DNA from: Terriglobus albidus
Lineage (GTDB): Bacteria; Acidobacteriota; Terriglobia; Terriglobales; Acidobacteriaceae
DNA: 64,000 nucleotides
Direction: 5' to 3'
Assembly: GCF_008000815.1 (NCBI RefSeq)
Contig: NZ_CP042806.1
Location: forward strand, 1,178,001-1,242,000
This document shows positions 53,901 through 62,300 of the stretch, piece by piece. A model generated the notes under the pieces. It was not told the DNA's origin and ran no database searches. It saw only the letters and a program-made list of their open reading frames with translations. Within the stretch, counting starts at the first letter, position 1; each line of letters begins with the position of its first letter. The position numbers were made by a program, and so were the translations under genes.

Positions 53901-54141
53901 CTGAGGACATGTAGATCATGTTGTCGACGCCGTTCATCTGCTGTTCGAGCGGCGTGGCAACGGCTTGTTGCAGTGTTTTGGCGTCGGCGCCGGGATAGGT
54001 GGCCTGCACCAGGATCTCGGGCGGAACAATGTTGGGATATTGCGATGTCGGCAGGGTGAACATTGACACCAGTCCGATCACCACGGTGATGATGGCGATT
54101 ACGATAGCCACGATGGGCCGGCGGATGAAGAACTTTGACAC
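50926..54141 (-). CDS. RND multidrug efflux permease, AcrB/HAE1 type
   Basis: 1071 aa. GTG start at 54141 preceded by GGGAGG at 5 nt. N-terminus KFFIRRPIVAIVIAIITVVI; YPNIVPPEILVQATYPGAD; SVNANNGQTSLYVDFDVKTN; TM4 motif LAIGLVVDDAIIVVEAVEHL with the proton-relay Asp pair; periplasmic GGFIPEEDQGYLYMALQLPD; second half YEKGQSIAEAALNAARLRFR and GSGAASRRILGTVVIGG. A homotrimer in the inner membrane is expected. It starts 2 nt after the adaptor stop. It is clearly distinct from the MdtBC-like pair at the left end of the window. Substrate range unknown. Confidence 0.96.
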   Translation of the reverse strand: MSKFFIRRPIVAIVIAIITVVIGLVSMFTLPTSQYPNIVPPEILVQATYPGADAKTLQQAVATPLEQQMNGVDNMIYMSSVNANNGQTSLYVDFDVKTNADTDQILSQLRVSQAQSQLPSEVNTSGVTVQKALTSPLMLVSLNSPTNKYDAQFLTNYGIINLQDEIARVKGVSRVQIFGGQYAMRVWVKPDQLAKLGVTVPEVINALQTQNSVHPAGQIGGEPVPNGQQFTYTVRSQGRLTTADEFGNIVVRANADGSILHLKDVARIELGTQIYNLTARYNNAPSGVMAIYQLPGSNAVEVAAGVRKRMDELSKNFPQGLTYDVPLDTTLAVTAGIHEITETLVEALVLVIIVTFIFLQGWRATLIPLMAVPVSLIGTFIIFPLLGFSINTLSLFGLVLAIGLVVDDAIIVVEAVEHLMDQGLSPKEATYRAMEEVSGPVVAIALILAAVFIPTAAIPGITGRLYQQFAITIAISVLISAFNALTLSPALASLLLKPKKEGARGPLRRFFDGFNRLFGRTTEKYVSTSSLMLHKSAFTMVLLVVVAGAAMLIGARLPGGFIPEEDQGYLYMALQLPDASSLQRTDAAAQQITDSLMKIPGIKGVIGVNGFSLLTQTQSTNTAFFFVSLKPWEERKSKEEQVAGIQANIQKAIGGLSDGIAFSFPPPAIPGIGTSGGVTMILQDRSGKDDPMFLTKNLVAFLGAAQKRPEIAAVIPSYLPAVPQLYVDVDRERVLQQQVNLGDVYSTMQTFMGGYLVNYFNRFGRQWQTYVEAEGESRTRIQNISQFYVRSVNGSQVPLSALVKTKQITGPEFILRFNEYGAAQLNVAGKPGYSSAQVRHALEEAFKESMPEGMGYDYQGMTFQERQAEQGVPSWAVFSLSILFVFLILAALYESWTLPFSVLLSTPVAILGAYLALNMRSFENDIFATIGLIMLIGLSAKNAILIVEFAKANYEKGQSIAEAALNAARLRFRPIVMTALAFVFGCAPLWIATGSGAASRRILGTVVIGGTLLSTVIGVLMIPTTFSVVEYLSLRFIKGRKDTTMDSTHPVEPHDTEGSAAPGLPAEGEHA

Positions 54142-54143
54142 GG

Positions 54144-55331
54144 TTACCTCCCGGCCGGCTGAATCGAAGCGGATGTTTGCAGTTCAGTGACGTGAGGAGC
54201 AACGGGTGCGCCCTCGCGGAGCTTCTGCAGGTTGTCGGTAATCACCTTCGCTCCTGCAGGAATGCCACTCTCGACCACCCAGTTGTTGCCGTACTGCGGT
54301 CCGAGTTTCACCGCCGCAGCGTGGACCTTGCCGTCGTCTCCAGCGAGATAGACCTGCTGGATGCCCTGAATCTCAGCGACTGCCGTTTGAGGAATCAGGA
54401 TGGCGTTGTGCTGAATCTGCGTTTCGGCGTGCACGCGGCCAAACTGACCAGGGCGAAGCACATTGCCGGGGTTGGCGAAGGAAGCGGCGACGCGAATCGC
54501 GCCAGTCTGTGCGTTCATTTGGCGATCGACGAAGACGATGTGTCCCTTCTCGGTATAGGTCTCACCGTTGGAGAGCACTAGTGTCAGGGGAATCTTCGAG
54601 GTGCCATTCAGAAGGTCGCTGCTACCGTTGGCGCTGTGATGCGTAAGTGCCAGGTACTCGGCGTCGCTGATGGCGAAGTAGACCTTGATGGGATTGAGCT
54701 GTGAGACCGAGGTCAGCACTGAGGTGGGGCCTACCAGGTTGCCTACCTGCGTGGTGGCCTGTCCGGCAACACCGGAGATCAGCGAGCGCACCTGCGTCCA
54801 TCCCAGGTTCAATTTGGCGGTTTCGACCGAGGCCTCCGCAGACTTTACGGAGGCTTGTGCCTGTGCCATCTGCTGCAGCTCGTTGTCGAGCTGGCTCTGC
54901 GCGATTGCCTTGGCCTCGGCTAGCGGCGTGTCACGTTTTACATTGATCTGGGAAAGTTGTAACTGCGCCTTGGCCTGTCCCAGGTTTCCTTCTGCCTGAT
55001 CGAGTGAGGCCTGGAAGGGACGAGGGTCTATCTCGAAGAGGACCTGTCCCTGTGCCACCGGGGCGCCTTCGCGATAGTTCTGCTTGATTAGATATCCACT
55101 CACCTGGGGCTGGATCTGGGTATTCACATAGCCGTCCAGAGTGCCGACCCACTCGCCGGTAAGAGGAACGTCTGCGCCGCGGGCGATGATAGCCGAAACC
55201 GGCAGCGGGCCTATTGAGGTCTGGGGTGTTGCTTCGCTCTTTTTCGCACAGCCGGAGAGCAGTACCGCACCCAATAGAGCAGCCGCGGGAAGTGCCCCAT
55301 GCTGCATTCGTTTTCTAGTAGTCTCGTTCAT
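54144..55331 (-). CDS. RND efflux periplasmic adaptor (AcrA-like lipoprotein)
   Basis: 395 aa. Lipobox LSGC (Cys 28) after a hydrophobic signal, so it is anchored by lipid to the inner membrane. Domains: N-terminal barrel-sandwich half TLDGYVNTQIQPQVSGYLIK, helical hairpin (about 105-165, SLDQAEGNLGQAKAQLQLSQ), second sandwich half GWTQVRSLISGVAGQ, beta-barrel (about 200-290), and membrane-proximal part ending LPQTAV-like ILIPQTAVAEIQGIQQVYL. It is the first gene of the adaptor-pump-outer membrane operon and divergent from the TetR gene. Confidence 0.94.
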   Translation of the reverse strand: MNETTRKRMQHGALPAAALLGAVLLSGCAKKSEATPQTSIGPLPVSAIIARGADVPLTGEWVGTLDGYVNTQIQPQVSGYLIKQNYREGAPVAQGQVLFEIDPRPFQASLDQAEGNLGQAKAQLQLSQINVKRDTPLAEAKAIAQSQLDNELQQMAQAQASVKSAEASVETAKLNLGWTQVRSLISGVAGQATTQVGNLVGPTSVLTSVSQLNPIKVYFAISDAEYLALTHHSANGSSDLLNGTSKIPLTLVLSNGETYTEKGHIVFVDRQMNAQTGAIRVAASFANPGNVLRPGQFGRVHAETQIQHNAILIPQTAVAEIQGIQQVYLAGDDGKVHAAAVKLGPQYGNNWVVESGIPAGAKVITDNLQKLREGAPVAPHVTELQTSASIQPAGR

Positions 55332-55406
55332 CCACTTTCACCTTTTGAGGGATCGCCGTTCCAAATCCGGGCTCGGTTCTTTGAATTTCCGATGTACGAA
55401 AAATTC

Positions 55407-55420
55407 ATACATGGATGTAT
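55407..55420. promoter_or_regulatory. Palindromic candidate operator of the TetR/AcrR-type regulator
   Basis: ATACATGGATGTAT (6-bp arms, 2-nt centre), in the divergent gap between the adaptor gene and the tetR gene, 25 nt before the tetR ATG. It resembles the TACAT/ATGTA half-sites known for E. coli AcrR. Function is inferred. Confidence 0.6.
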
Positions 55421-55445
55421 CATTTGAGTAGATTGGCCGGAAGCG

Positions 55446-56063
55446 ATGAAAGATGCAGGAAAAAAGCAGGCAGCCTCACGGGTGGTGCAACGGCAGGCAC
55501 GGGCGCTGAAAACCAGGGCCGATCTGATGCAGGCGGCGCGCAAGGTATTTGCGAAATCAGGTTTTGAGCAGGCCCGGCTCGAAGACATTGCACGTCTCGC
55601 AGGGAAGACGCGTGGGGCTTTTTACGCGAATTTCAAAGACAAGGAAGAGGTCTTTTTCGCCCTCTTCGAAGGAAGTCTTGAAGAAGACCGTGGTGTGCTG
55701 CATGAGGCCCTGAAGCGCTGCACCTCTATGAAGCAGCGGTTGCAAGTGTTCAGTAAGCATCTTGTGGAGGTGATCCACGACAGGGAACTCATCCTGCTGC
55801 ATATTGAGTTCAAGACGTATGCGATCCGCAATCCGAAGCGGAAGCGTTTGGCGGAGCTGCTTACGAAGATGGTTGATCAATATGTGGCGCGCGAGGTGGG
55901 ATCATTGATTCCCGCCCTTCAGAATGCGGATGCGCGCAGTGTTGTTTCTGGTGTGATCGATGGGCTGGCGTTGAATGTACTGTTCGATCCCGAACCGCCG
56001 TCTGATGCGGTGTTGGAGCAGGTTATCTTTGCGGTGCTGCAGCAGGTTGTGGGGAAAGCGTGA
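55446..56063 (+). CDS. TetR/AcrR family transcriptional regulator
   Basis: 205 aa. The N-terminal HTH covers about 22-70: TRADLMQAARKVFAKSGFEQ, then ARLEDIARLAGKTRGAFYAN and FKDKEEVFFALFEG. The N-tail is Lys/Arg-rich. The C-terminal ligand domain has LHIEFKTYAIRNPKRKRLAE and the family-common LALNVLFDPEPP. It lies divergent from the efflux operon, so it is the likely local repressor and may bind ATACATGGATGTAT in the shared promoter. The inducer is unknown. Confidence 0.92.
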   Translation: MKDAGKKQAASRVVQRQARALKTRADLMQAARKVFAKSGFEQARLEDIARLAGKTRGAFYANFKDKEEVFFALFEGSLEEDRGVLHEALKRCTSMKQRLQVFSKHLVEVIHDRELILLHIEFKTYAIRNPKRKRLAELLTKMVDQYVAREVGSLIPALQNADARSVVSGVIDGLALNVLFDPEPPSDAVLEQVIFAVLQQVVGKA

Positions 56064-56072
56064 TCGCACCTA

Positions 56073-56227
56073 GGGTGGGAGCAGCGGGCTTCAGCCCGCT
56101 GATAAGTATCCTCTAAACAAATGGGCTTTAGCCCTGGGCCTTCCTTCAAATCAGAAAAAGGCCCAGGGCTAAAGCCCATTTCTTACAAAGCGGATAAACC
56201 GTGGGCTGAAAGCCCACGGCTCCCACC
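56073..56227. repeat. Dispersed triple-hairpin repeat C, copy 2
   Basis: 155 bp from GGGTGGGAGC to GCTCCCACC, just after the tetR stop. Hairpin 1 AGCGGGCTTCAGCCCGCT is the same as in copy 1. The long middle stem (GGGCTTTAGCCCTGGGCC) is the same with a different loop. Hairpin 3 is GTGGGCTGAAAGCCCAC instead of CTCGGGCTGAAGCCCGAG, still fully paired. Confidence 0.85.
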
Positions 56228-56234
56228 TACTACC

Positions 56235-57749
56235 CTACGTGCCGCAGAAGGTTTTGCTGACGTACTCTTCGGGGCGGGCGGGAGTTGCGTAGGGTTCGAG
56301 ACCTGGCCGTTCGTCGTAGGGTTGCGCTAGAACTTGCAGCAGATCTTCGAAGGGTTGGAAGTCCTGCTTCTCGGTTGCTGCTTCCAGCGCTGCCTCCACC
56401 AGGTGATTGCGCGGGATGTAGATGGGGTTGGTGCGGCGCATCAGCGCAGCGCGCTCTTCAGGTGAGAGATTCTCCTGCGCCAGGCGTTGGCGCCAGCGTG
56501 GCTCCCACTCGTCGAATGCGGCCGGGCTGGTGAACATGGAACGGACGCCGGCATTGCCTTCCGCGCCGGCGGCTGCATCGCAGAGACGCCGGAAGGTCAG
56601 CGTGTAGTCCGCCCGTTGTTCCATCATGCGATTGAGCAAATCCTCGATCAGGCTTGTGTCGCTCTCCTGCTCTGTTGTCAGGCCCAACTTCCGCCGCATG
56701 CCTGTGTTCAGCGCGGCTTCATAGTGTTTGCCGAACTGCTCCAGCGATTCGTAGGCGGAGGCGAGGCCGGCTTCATCGCCGCCTTCTTCTTCCACCAGGA
56801 GGGGAAGGATCGTCTCTGCGAGACGCGCCAGGTTCCAGTGCATCGCGTTTGGCTGGTTGCTGTAGGAATAGCGGCCCTGATGGTCGATCGAACTGAAGAC
56901 CGTGCGCGGATGGTAGGCCTCCATGAAGGCGCATGGACCGTAGTCGATAGTCTCTCCGGAGATCGACGTATTGTCCGTATTCATCACGCCGTGAATGAAG
57001 CCGAGCAGCATCCACTGGGCTACAAGTTTTGCCTGGCGGGTGACGACTCCGTCCAGGAAGGCCCGGTAGCGGCGGGTTGCGGTAGCCGCCTCCGAATAAT
57101 GCCGTTCGATGGCATAGTCGGCGAGTCGGCGGAGGGCGGCAACATCTCCCTGTGCGAAGAAGTACTGAAAGGTTCCAACACGGAGATGGCTTGCCGCGAC
57201 GCGCGTCAGTACGGCTCCGGGGAGCACAGTCTCACGAAAGACAGCCTGGCCAGTGGTGACTGCGGCGAGCGATCGCGTTGTCGGCACACCTAATGTGGCC
57301 ATAGCTTCGCTGACGATGTATTCCCGCAGGACCGGTCCGATTGCCGCGCGTCCATCGCCATTGCGCGAGAAGGGCGTGCGGCCCGAGCCTTTGAGCTGAA
57401 TGTCATAGCGAATACCGTCCCGTCCCACAACCTCGCCGAGTAGGTTTGTCCTGCCATCGCCGAGCTGCCGCACAAAGTATCCGAACTGGTGGCCGGCATA
57501 GGCCATCGCGAGAGGCTCTGAGCCCTCAGCGACACGACTGCCTGCAAGTACAGCGACGCCCTCCGGGCTGGCCAGGGCTTCGGCATCCAATCCCAGCAGG
57601 TCGGCGAGTTGGAGGTTCAGCTTCACCAGCCGCGGAGTGGTGACTGGCGTGGGTGCAACCCGTGCGTAGAAGTTCTCCGGCAGCCGGGCATAGCTGTTCG
57701 CAAAGGGAATGCGAAGTGGCTTCAGGTCGCGATCCTCGGTCAGGCTCAT
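56235..57749 (-). CDS. selO: SelO family protein adenylyltransferase (YdiU/UPF0061)
   Basis: 504 aa from ATG 57749, with GGGGA 11 nt upstream. (ATG 57788 lacks a site.) SelO is a pseudokinase that moves AMP from ATP to Ser/Thr/Tyr of target proteins, linked to redox stress. Motifs: LAMAYAGHQFGYFVRQLGDG (about 78-97), DIQLKGSGRTPFSRNGDGRA (glycine-rich loop and Lys), HGVMNTDNTSISGETIDYGP (Asn-Asp metal and catalytic part), CAFMEAYHP. The C-terminus ends FCGT, with Cys at the third-last place where animal SelO has selenocysteine. Divergent from the XylR-like gene. Confidence 0.94.
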   Translation of the reverse strand: MSLTEDRDLKPLRIPFANSYARLPENFYARVAPTPVTTPRLVKLNLQLADLLGLDAEALASPEGVAVLAGSRVAEGSEPLAMAYAGHQFGYFVRQLGDGRTNLLGEVVGRDGIRYDIQLKGSGRTPFSRNGDGRAAIGPVLREYIVSEAMATLGVPTTRSLAAVTTGQAVFRETVLPGAVLTRVAASHLRVGTFQYFFAQGDVAALRRLADYAIERHYSEAATATRRYRAFLDGVVTRQAKLVAQWMLLGFIHGVMNTDNTSISGETIDYGPCAFMEAYHPRTVFSSIDHQGRYSYSNQPNAMHWNLARLAETILPLLVEEEGGDEAGLASAYESLEQFGKHYEAALNTGMRRKLGLTTEQESDTSLIEDLLNRMMEQRADYTLTFRRLCDAAAGAEGNAGVRSMFTSPAAFDEWEPRWRQRLAQENLSPEERAALMRRTNPIYIPRNHLVEAALEAATEKQDFQPFEDLLQVLAQPYDERPGLEPYATPARPEEYVSKTFCGT

Positions 57750-57794
57750 CGTTCTATTTTCCCCGATCTGTGGCGAACGTGTTTTCATCGGAGT

Positions 57795-59027
57795 ATGGTG
57801 CAACGCCGGGCAGGCAAGTTAAGCAGGCAGGGAGGTCCGGATGCGCCGCTCTATCGGGTTGCTCTTGTCATTGAAACCTCTACGCAGTTTGGCCGCACGC
57901 TGCTTGGCGGGATTGCGCAGTATATCCGCGAGACCGGGCCGTGGTCAGTGCTGTTTACGGACAGAGCCGTGAATGATGCTCCGCCAGCGTGGCTGTGCGA
58001 TGCCAGGGTGGACGGCATTATCACCCGCGTTCCATCGCCGGCTATTCGCGAGATTGTGACCCGTAAGGGCGTTCCGGTGGTCGATCTGAACGAACAGACC
58101 GCCGATCTGGGTATTCCGCAGATCTCCAACGACCACTCCGCCGTCTCCCGCATGGCCGCGGATCATCTGTTGAAACGCGGCTACCAGAACTTCGCTTTCA
58201 TTGGCCACTCCGGACATTCCTGGTCTGATGAGCGTGAACGTACCTTCGCCCGCATCCTGCGTACGAAAGGCTACCGCTGTTCCACATACGCGGACAGCAG
58301 ACTGCAGGTCTCGGAGCTGCGGGAAGGTGTATGGAACACGGAACTGGATGCCCTGGTGCAGTGGGTGGCAAATCTGCCCAAACCGATTGGCATCATGGCC
58401 AGTACTGACTTTCGCGGATTGCAGGTGCTTACGGCCTGCCGCGTGGCAGGCATTGCTGTCCCAGAGACAGCCGCGGTTGTCGGTGTTGGAGCGGATGATA
58501 TTGCCTGTGCCTTGTCGGACCCTCCGCTTTCGAGTGTCGTGCTGGATGCGTGGCGCATGGGGTATGAGGCCGCACATCTGCTTGACAGAATGATGCGTGG
58601 GGCGAAGATCCATCCGGGGTTTCAGAAGAGAATTCCACCGGTCGAGGTCTCGGTGCGGCGCTCGACCGACGGTATCGCCATCTCCGATCCGCTGGTGGCA
58701 AAGGCTGCCCGCTTTATTCAGGATCGCGTCACCTATGCAACACAGGTGAATGATGTGGTGCGATACGTCGGTGTTTCCGGGACGACGCTGCAGACGCGCT
58801 TTCGCAAAGAGCTGGGTAAATCCATTCACGATGTGATTCTGGAAACGCGGCTTCGCAGAGTGAGAGAGTTGCTGACGGAAACCGACCTGCCCTTAGCTGA
58901 AGTGGCATCGCGCTGTGGGTTCCGGCACATGGAATACCTTACCCAGATGATGAAGCTGCGCACCGGCTGGACTCCGGGACAGTACCGTAAACAGCACACC
59001 GTAGTGGGGCGCAAAGGGCATTCCTGA
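57795..59027 (+). CDS. XylR-like transcriptional regulator (LacI-type sugar-binding domain plus AraC HTH)
   Basis: 410 aa from ATG 57795 (start uncertain; no well-spaced site). The N-terminal periplasmic-binding-like domain has YRVALVIETSTQFGRTLLGG, IAQYIRETGPWSVLF, VDGIITRVPS, the dimer segment MAADHLLKRGYQNFAFIGH and PIGIMASTDFRGLQVLTACR. The C-terminal AraC double HTH (about 310-400) shows VNDVVRYVGVSGTTLQTRF and LAEVASRCGFRHMEYLTQM. This layout is that of E. coli XylR, which binds a sugar and activates uptake and catabolism genes. The next gene is a TonB-dependent receptor, a plausible target. Divergent from selO with 45 nt between the starts. Confidence 0.87.
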   Translation: MVQRRAGKLSRQGGPDAPLYRVALVIETSTQFGRTLLGGIAQYIRETGPWSVLFTDRAVNDAPPAWLCDARVDGIITRVPSPAIREIVTRKGVPVVDLNEQTADLGIPQISNDHSAVSRMAADHLLKRGYQNFAFIGHSGHSWSDERERTFARILRTKGYRCSTYADSRLQVSELREGVWNTELDALVQWVANLPKPIGIMASTDFRGLQVLTACRVAGIAVPETAAVVGVGADDIACALSDPPLSSVVLDAWRMGYEAAHLLDRMMRGAKIHPGFQKRIPPVEVSVRRSTDGIAISDPLVAKAARFIQDRVTYATQVNDVVRYVGVSGTTLQTRFRKELGKSIHDVILETRLRRVRELLTETDLPLAEVASRCGFRHMEYLTQMMKLRTGWTPGQYRKQHTVVGRKGHS

Positions 59028-59037
59028 GCGTTGAAAA

Positions 59038-59068
59038 TCTTATCTCGATAAGAAAACGAGTAGTTTTC
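59038..59068. promoter_or_regulatory. Two overlapping perfect palindromes upstream of the TonB-dependent receptor
   Basis: TCTTATC-TC-GATAAGA (59038-59053) overlaps GAAAAC-GAGTA-GTTTTC (59052-59068), beginning 11 nt after the regulator stop. The rest of the 308-nt gap to the receptor ATG (59336) is AT-richer with no gene. The site may bind the preceding XylR-like protein or act as a weak terminator for its gene. Confidence 0.45.
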
Positions 59069-59335
59069 GACAGGCGGATATCGCGCATAAAACCAAAGAA
59101 TGAATGGGATTAGAGGCGTGTTACCGGTTGTTTTGGGATTCCTTTGTAAACCTTAAAAATAATCTCGCATTCACAAACGCTGGAAGCCGGTTGGATAGTC
59201 TGCGCTCATCGCCGCTACAGGAAGCGCTTTTGAGCATCGTTCGCATGCTCCGGCAGTGTGCCTTGTCTGGGATCGCAAGGCGCGCGCACGTATCAGAGAA
59301 AAGCTCCGGATGGCAGGCAGACAAGGAAAAGACCT

Positions 59336-62300
59336 ATGCCACGGAAATGGAATGTACTGGTTGTTTTGTTGCTCCTGGGATTTGCTGTGTATGGCCATCG
59401 CGCGATGGCGCAGTTGAGCGGAGGCATTGTTACCGGAAGTGCGCACGATCCAAGCGGCGCTGCGATTACCGGAGCAAAGGTCACGATCCGCAACAACGAG
59501 AGCGGGGAATCGATCGAGCTGAGTACGAACGGCTCCGGCGACTTCACCAGCGCCACCTTGCGGCCCGGGCAGTATGCCGTCAGCATTACGGCTGCTGGTT
59601 TTGAGAGCGTTCGCCAGGACAATCTGATTGTGCAGGTGGGCAGCAAGAGCTCGGCCAACCTGGTATTGCCGGTGGGCGCTGCAACTGCCACAGTCGACGT
59701 AATGGCGCAGGCGCCCGCGATGGAGACCAGTGTCGGCAGCGTTGGTACTGTGGTTGAGTCGCGGCCGGTGCAGGAGCTTCCTCTCAACGGGCGTAATGCT
59801 CTGGCGCTGACGCTGGAGACGCCTGCTGTCCGTTCCAACTCCGCGAACAATCCTCAGGGCTTCGCAGATCGCGGTACGTCGCTCTCGGCGATCGTCATCA
59901 ACAACGGTCCGACGGCGATGAATGCCAACCTGCTCGATGGTGCGAATAACCTGAACAACTTTTCGGGCGAGATCGCGATTAATCCGCAGGTCGACGCCGT
60001 ACAGGAGTTCCGTGTGCAGACAGGCTACATGTCGGCTGAGTTCGGACTCACGGGTGGCGGTGTGATCACGCTGGCTTCCAAGGCGGGCGGCAACAAGTAT
60101 CACGGCGATGTCTATGAGTTCCTGCGCAATGACTATCTCGATGCGCGGCCGTACTTCCTCGAGACGACGGCTCAGAAGCCGCCTCTTCGCTACAACCAGT
60201 TCGGCGGAGCTGTTGGCGGTCCGATTCTGCGCGAGAAGCTCTTCTTCTTCGCGAACTATGAGCAGTTCAAGTACGTGACCAGCGCGGTGTATATCGCCAG
60301 TGTCCCCACGCTGAATCAGCGTAAGGGTGACTTCAGCGACCTGCAGACGTGCTCGTACAACGCGAGCGGTGCACCGGTAGTGACGCTGACGCGCATCTAC
60401 GATCCCAATACGACGGTTGCCGCCGGCAACAGCTTTATCCGCACGCAATTCCCTGGTAACAAGATCAACCGCGCGCTCGATCCGGTTGCACTGAATATTC
60501 AGAATGCGATTTACCCGGAGCCGAACCGTACCGCCAGCGATACCTGCCAGCGCCTCTCCAACACGAACAACTTCCAGAGCGTGAAGCAGAACATCCGTTC
60601 GATGTACCAGTCGCTCGGGCGCTTTGACTATCGTCTGACCAATCGCCAAAGCATCTTTGGCCGGTATGCCTATTACGTCAACAACACGGATAACGGAAGC
60701 ACGAACGGTTCTTATCTGCCCTCTCCGATTGTCGCTAAGCGCAACGACGCCTTCGGCAGCCAGAGCTTCGTTCTCTCGCACACCTTTACGATCTCTTCAT
60801 CGACGATCAATGAAGCCAGGGTAGCGCTGACACGGACAACGTTCCCGTTTACGGTCGCGAACTATAACCAGAACTGGCCGTCAAAGCTTGGCTTGCCATC
60901 GAATGTGCCGTCGTTTGTCTTCCCAACGATCACCGGCACCGGTCAGCCGGCGGTGAATGGGCAGGTGGGGCAGCGCAATACGGCGAATCCGCAGATCAGC
61001 GACACGGTCACGATGATTCGCGGCAAGCACTCGCTTCGCTTCGGTGTGGTGCTTGCGCACAGCCAGGCGAACAACTCGCAGATGACAACTCCTTCGGGCA
61101 ACTTCAGCTTCTCCAGCGCGCTGACCAATCAGCCGAACGCGACGGCGGGAACCGGCAATGCCTATGCCAGCTTCCTTCTGGGAGCGGTGCAGAGTGCGAC
61201 GCTCACGGTCTATCGCGAGCCTGGATACTGGAACTTCCTGACCTCCGGCTTTGTGCAGGACGACATCAAGGTGACGCCGCGCTTCACGCTCAATGTCGGT
61301 CTGCGGTACGACTTCCAGCAGACTCCGCGCGAGCATCATGACGGTCTGAGCAACTTCGATCCGAACGCTGTTAGTCCGTCGGTCGGAAAGCCCGGGACCA
61401 CGGCGTATGCAACCAAGGGCGGTTATGGCCGCACGTTTACCGGCGATGATTACAAGAACTTCGGTCCACGTCTCGGCTTTGCGTGGGATCTCTTTGGTGA
61501 TGGCCACACATCGGTTCGCGGCGGTGTCGGTATCTACTACATCAGCCTGAACAATCAGCTTTTCAATCAGCCGACGGCGGGCTTCTCTTCTACGACAACA
61601 AACTACACTTCGACTAACGCCGGTATTGTGCCAGCGTTCCTGCTCTCAGCAGGTTTCCCGTATGCACCGTTGCAGCCGCAAGGTGCGGCAGGCGGTTCTG
61701 ACTTCCTGCTGGGACAGTCCATCGCCTATATCCGTCCCAAGGCCAGTACGCCGTCATCACAGCAGTGGAATCTGAATCTGCAGCATGAGTTCCGCGGAGG
61801 CTTTGTTGCCGAGATCGGCTATCTCGGCAACCATGGTGTGCACATGATCTCCGGTGACTACAACATGAACGTTCTGCCGAACCAGTATCTTTCACTGGGA
61901 GATTCACTGCGCCAGAACGTTGCCAATCCGTACGCCGGCAAGGTGCCGGGATCGCTTGGCGCCTCGACGATCACGCGGCGGCAGAGCCTGTTGCCGTATC
62001 CGTACTACAACGCAGTCACGGTCACCAGTCCGCGTGACGGTAACTTCCATGGCGACGCCATGATGCTTGCCGTGCAGCGCCGCGCTGCCCGTGGCCTGAC
62101 GCTGCTGACGAGCTATACCTTCAGCAAGCTGTTGGATAACGGCATCGCCAATCCGCTGGATGGATACATCGGCATCTCCAGTTCCGGTGGCGTGATTACG
62201 CCGCAGGATTCAAACAACCGTCAGCTCGAGTACAGTCTCGATCCGACGGATATCAAGCACCGGTTTGTTTCCAGTGCGCTCTATGAACTTCCGTTTGGAC

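Noticed and set aside
59171-60781. A 536-codon open frame on the minus strand opposite the TonB-dependent receptor
   Set aside because: Arg-rich shadow; the receptor has an intact signal, plug and barrel.
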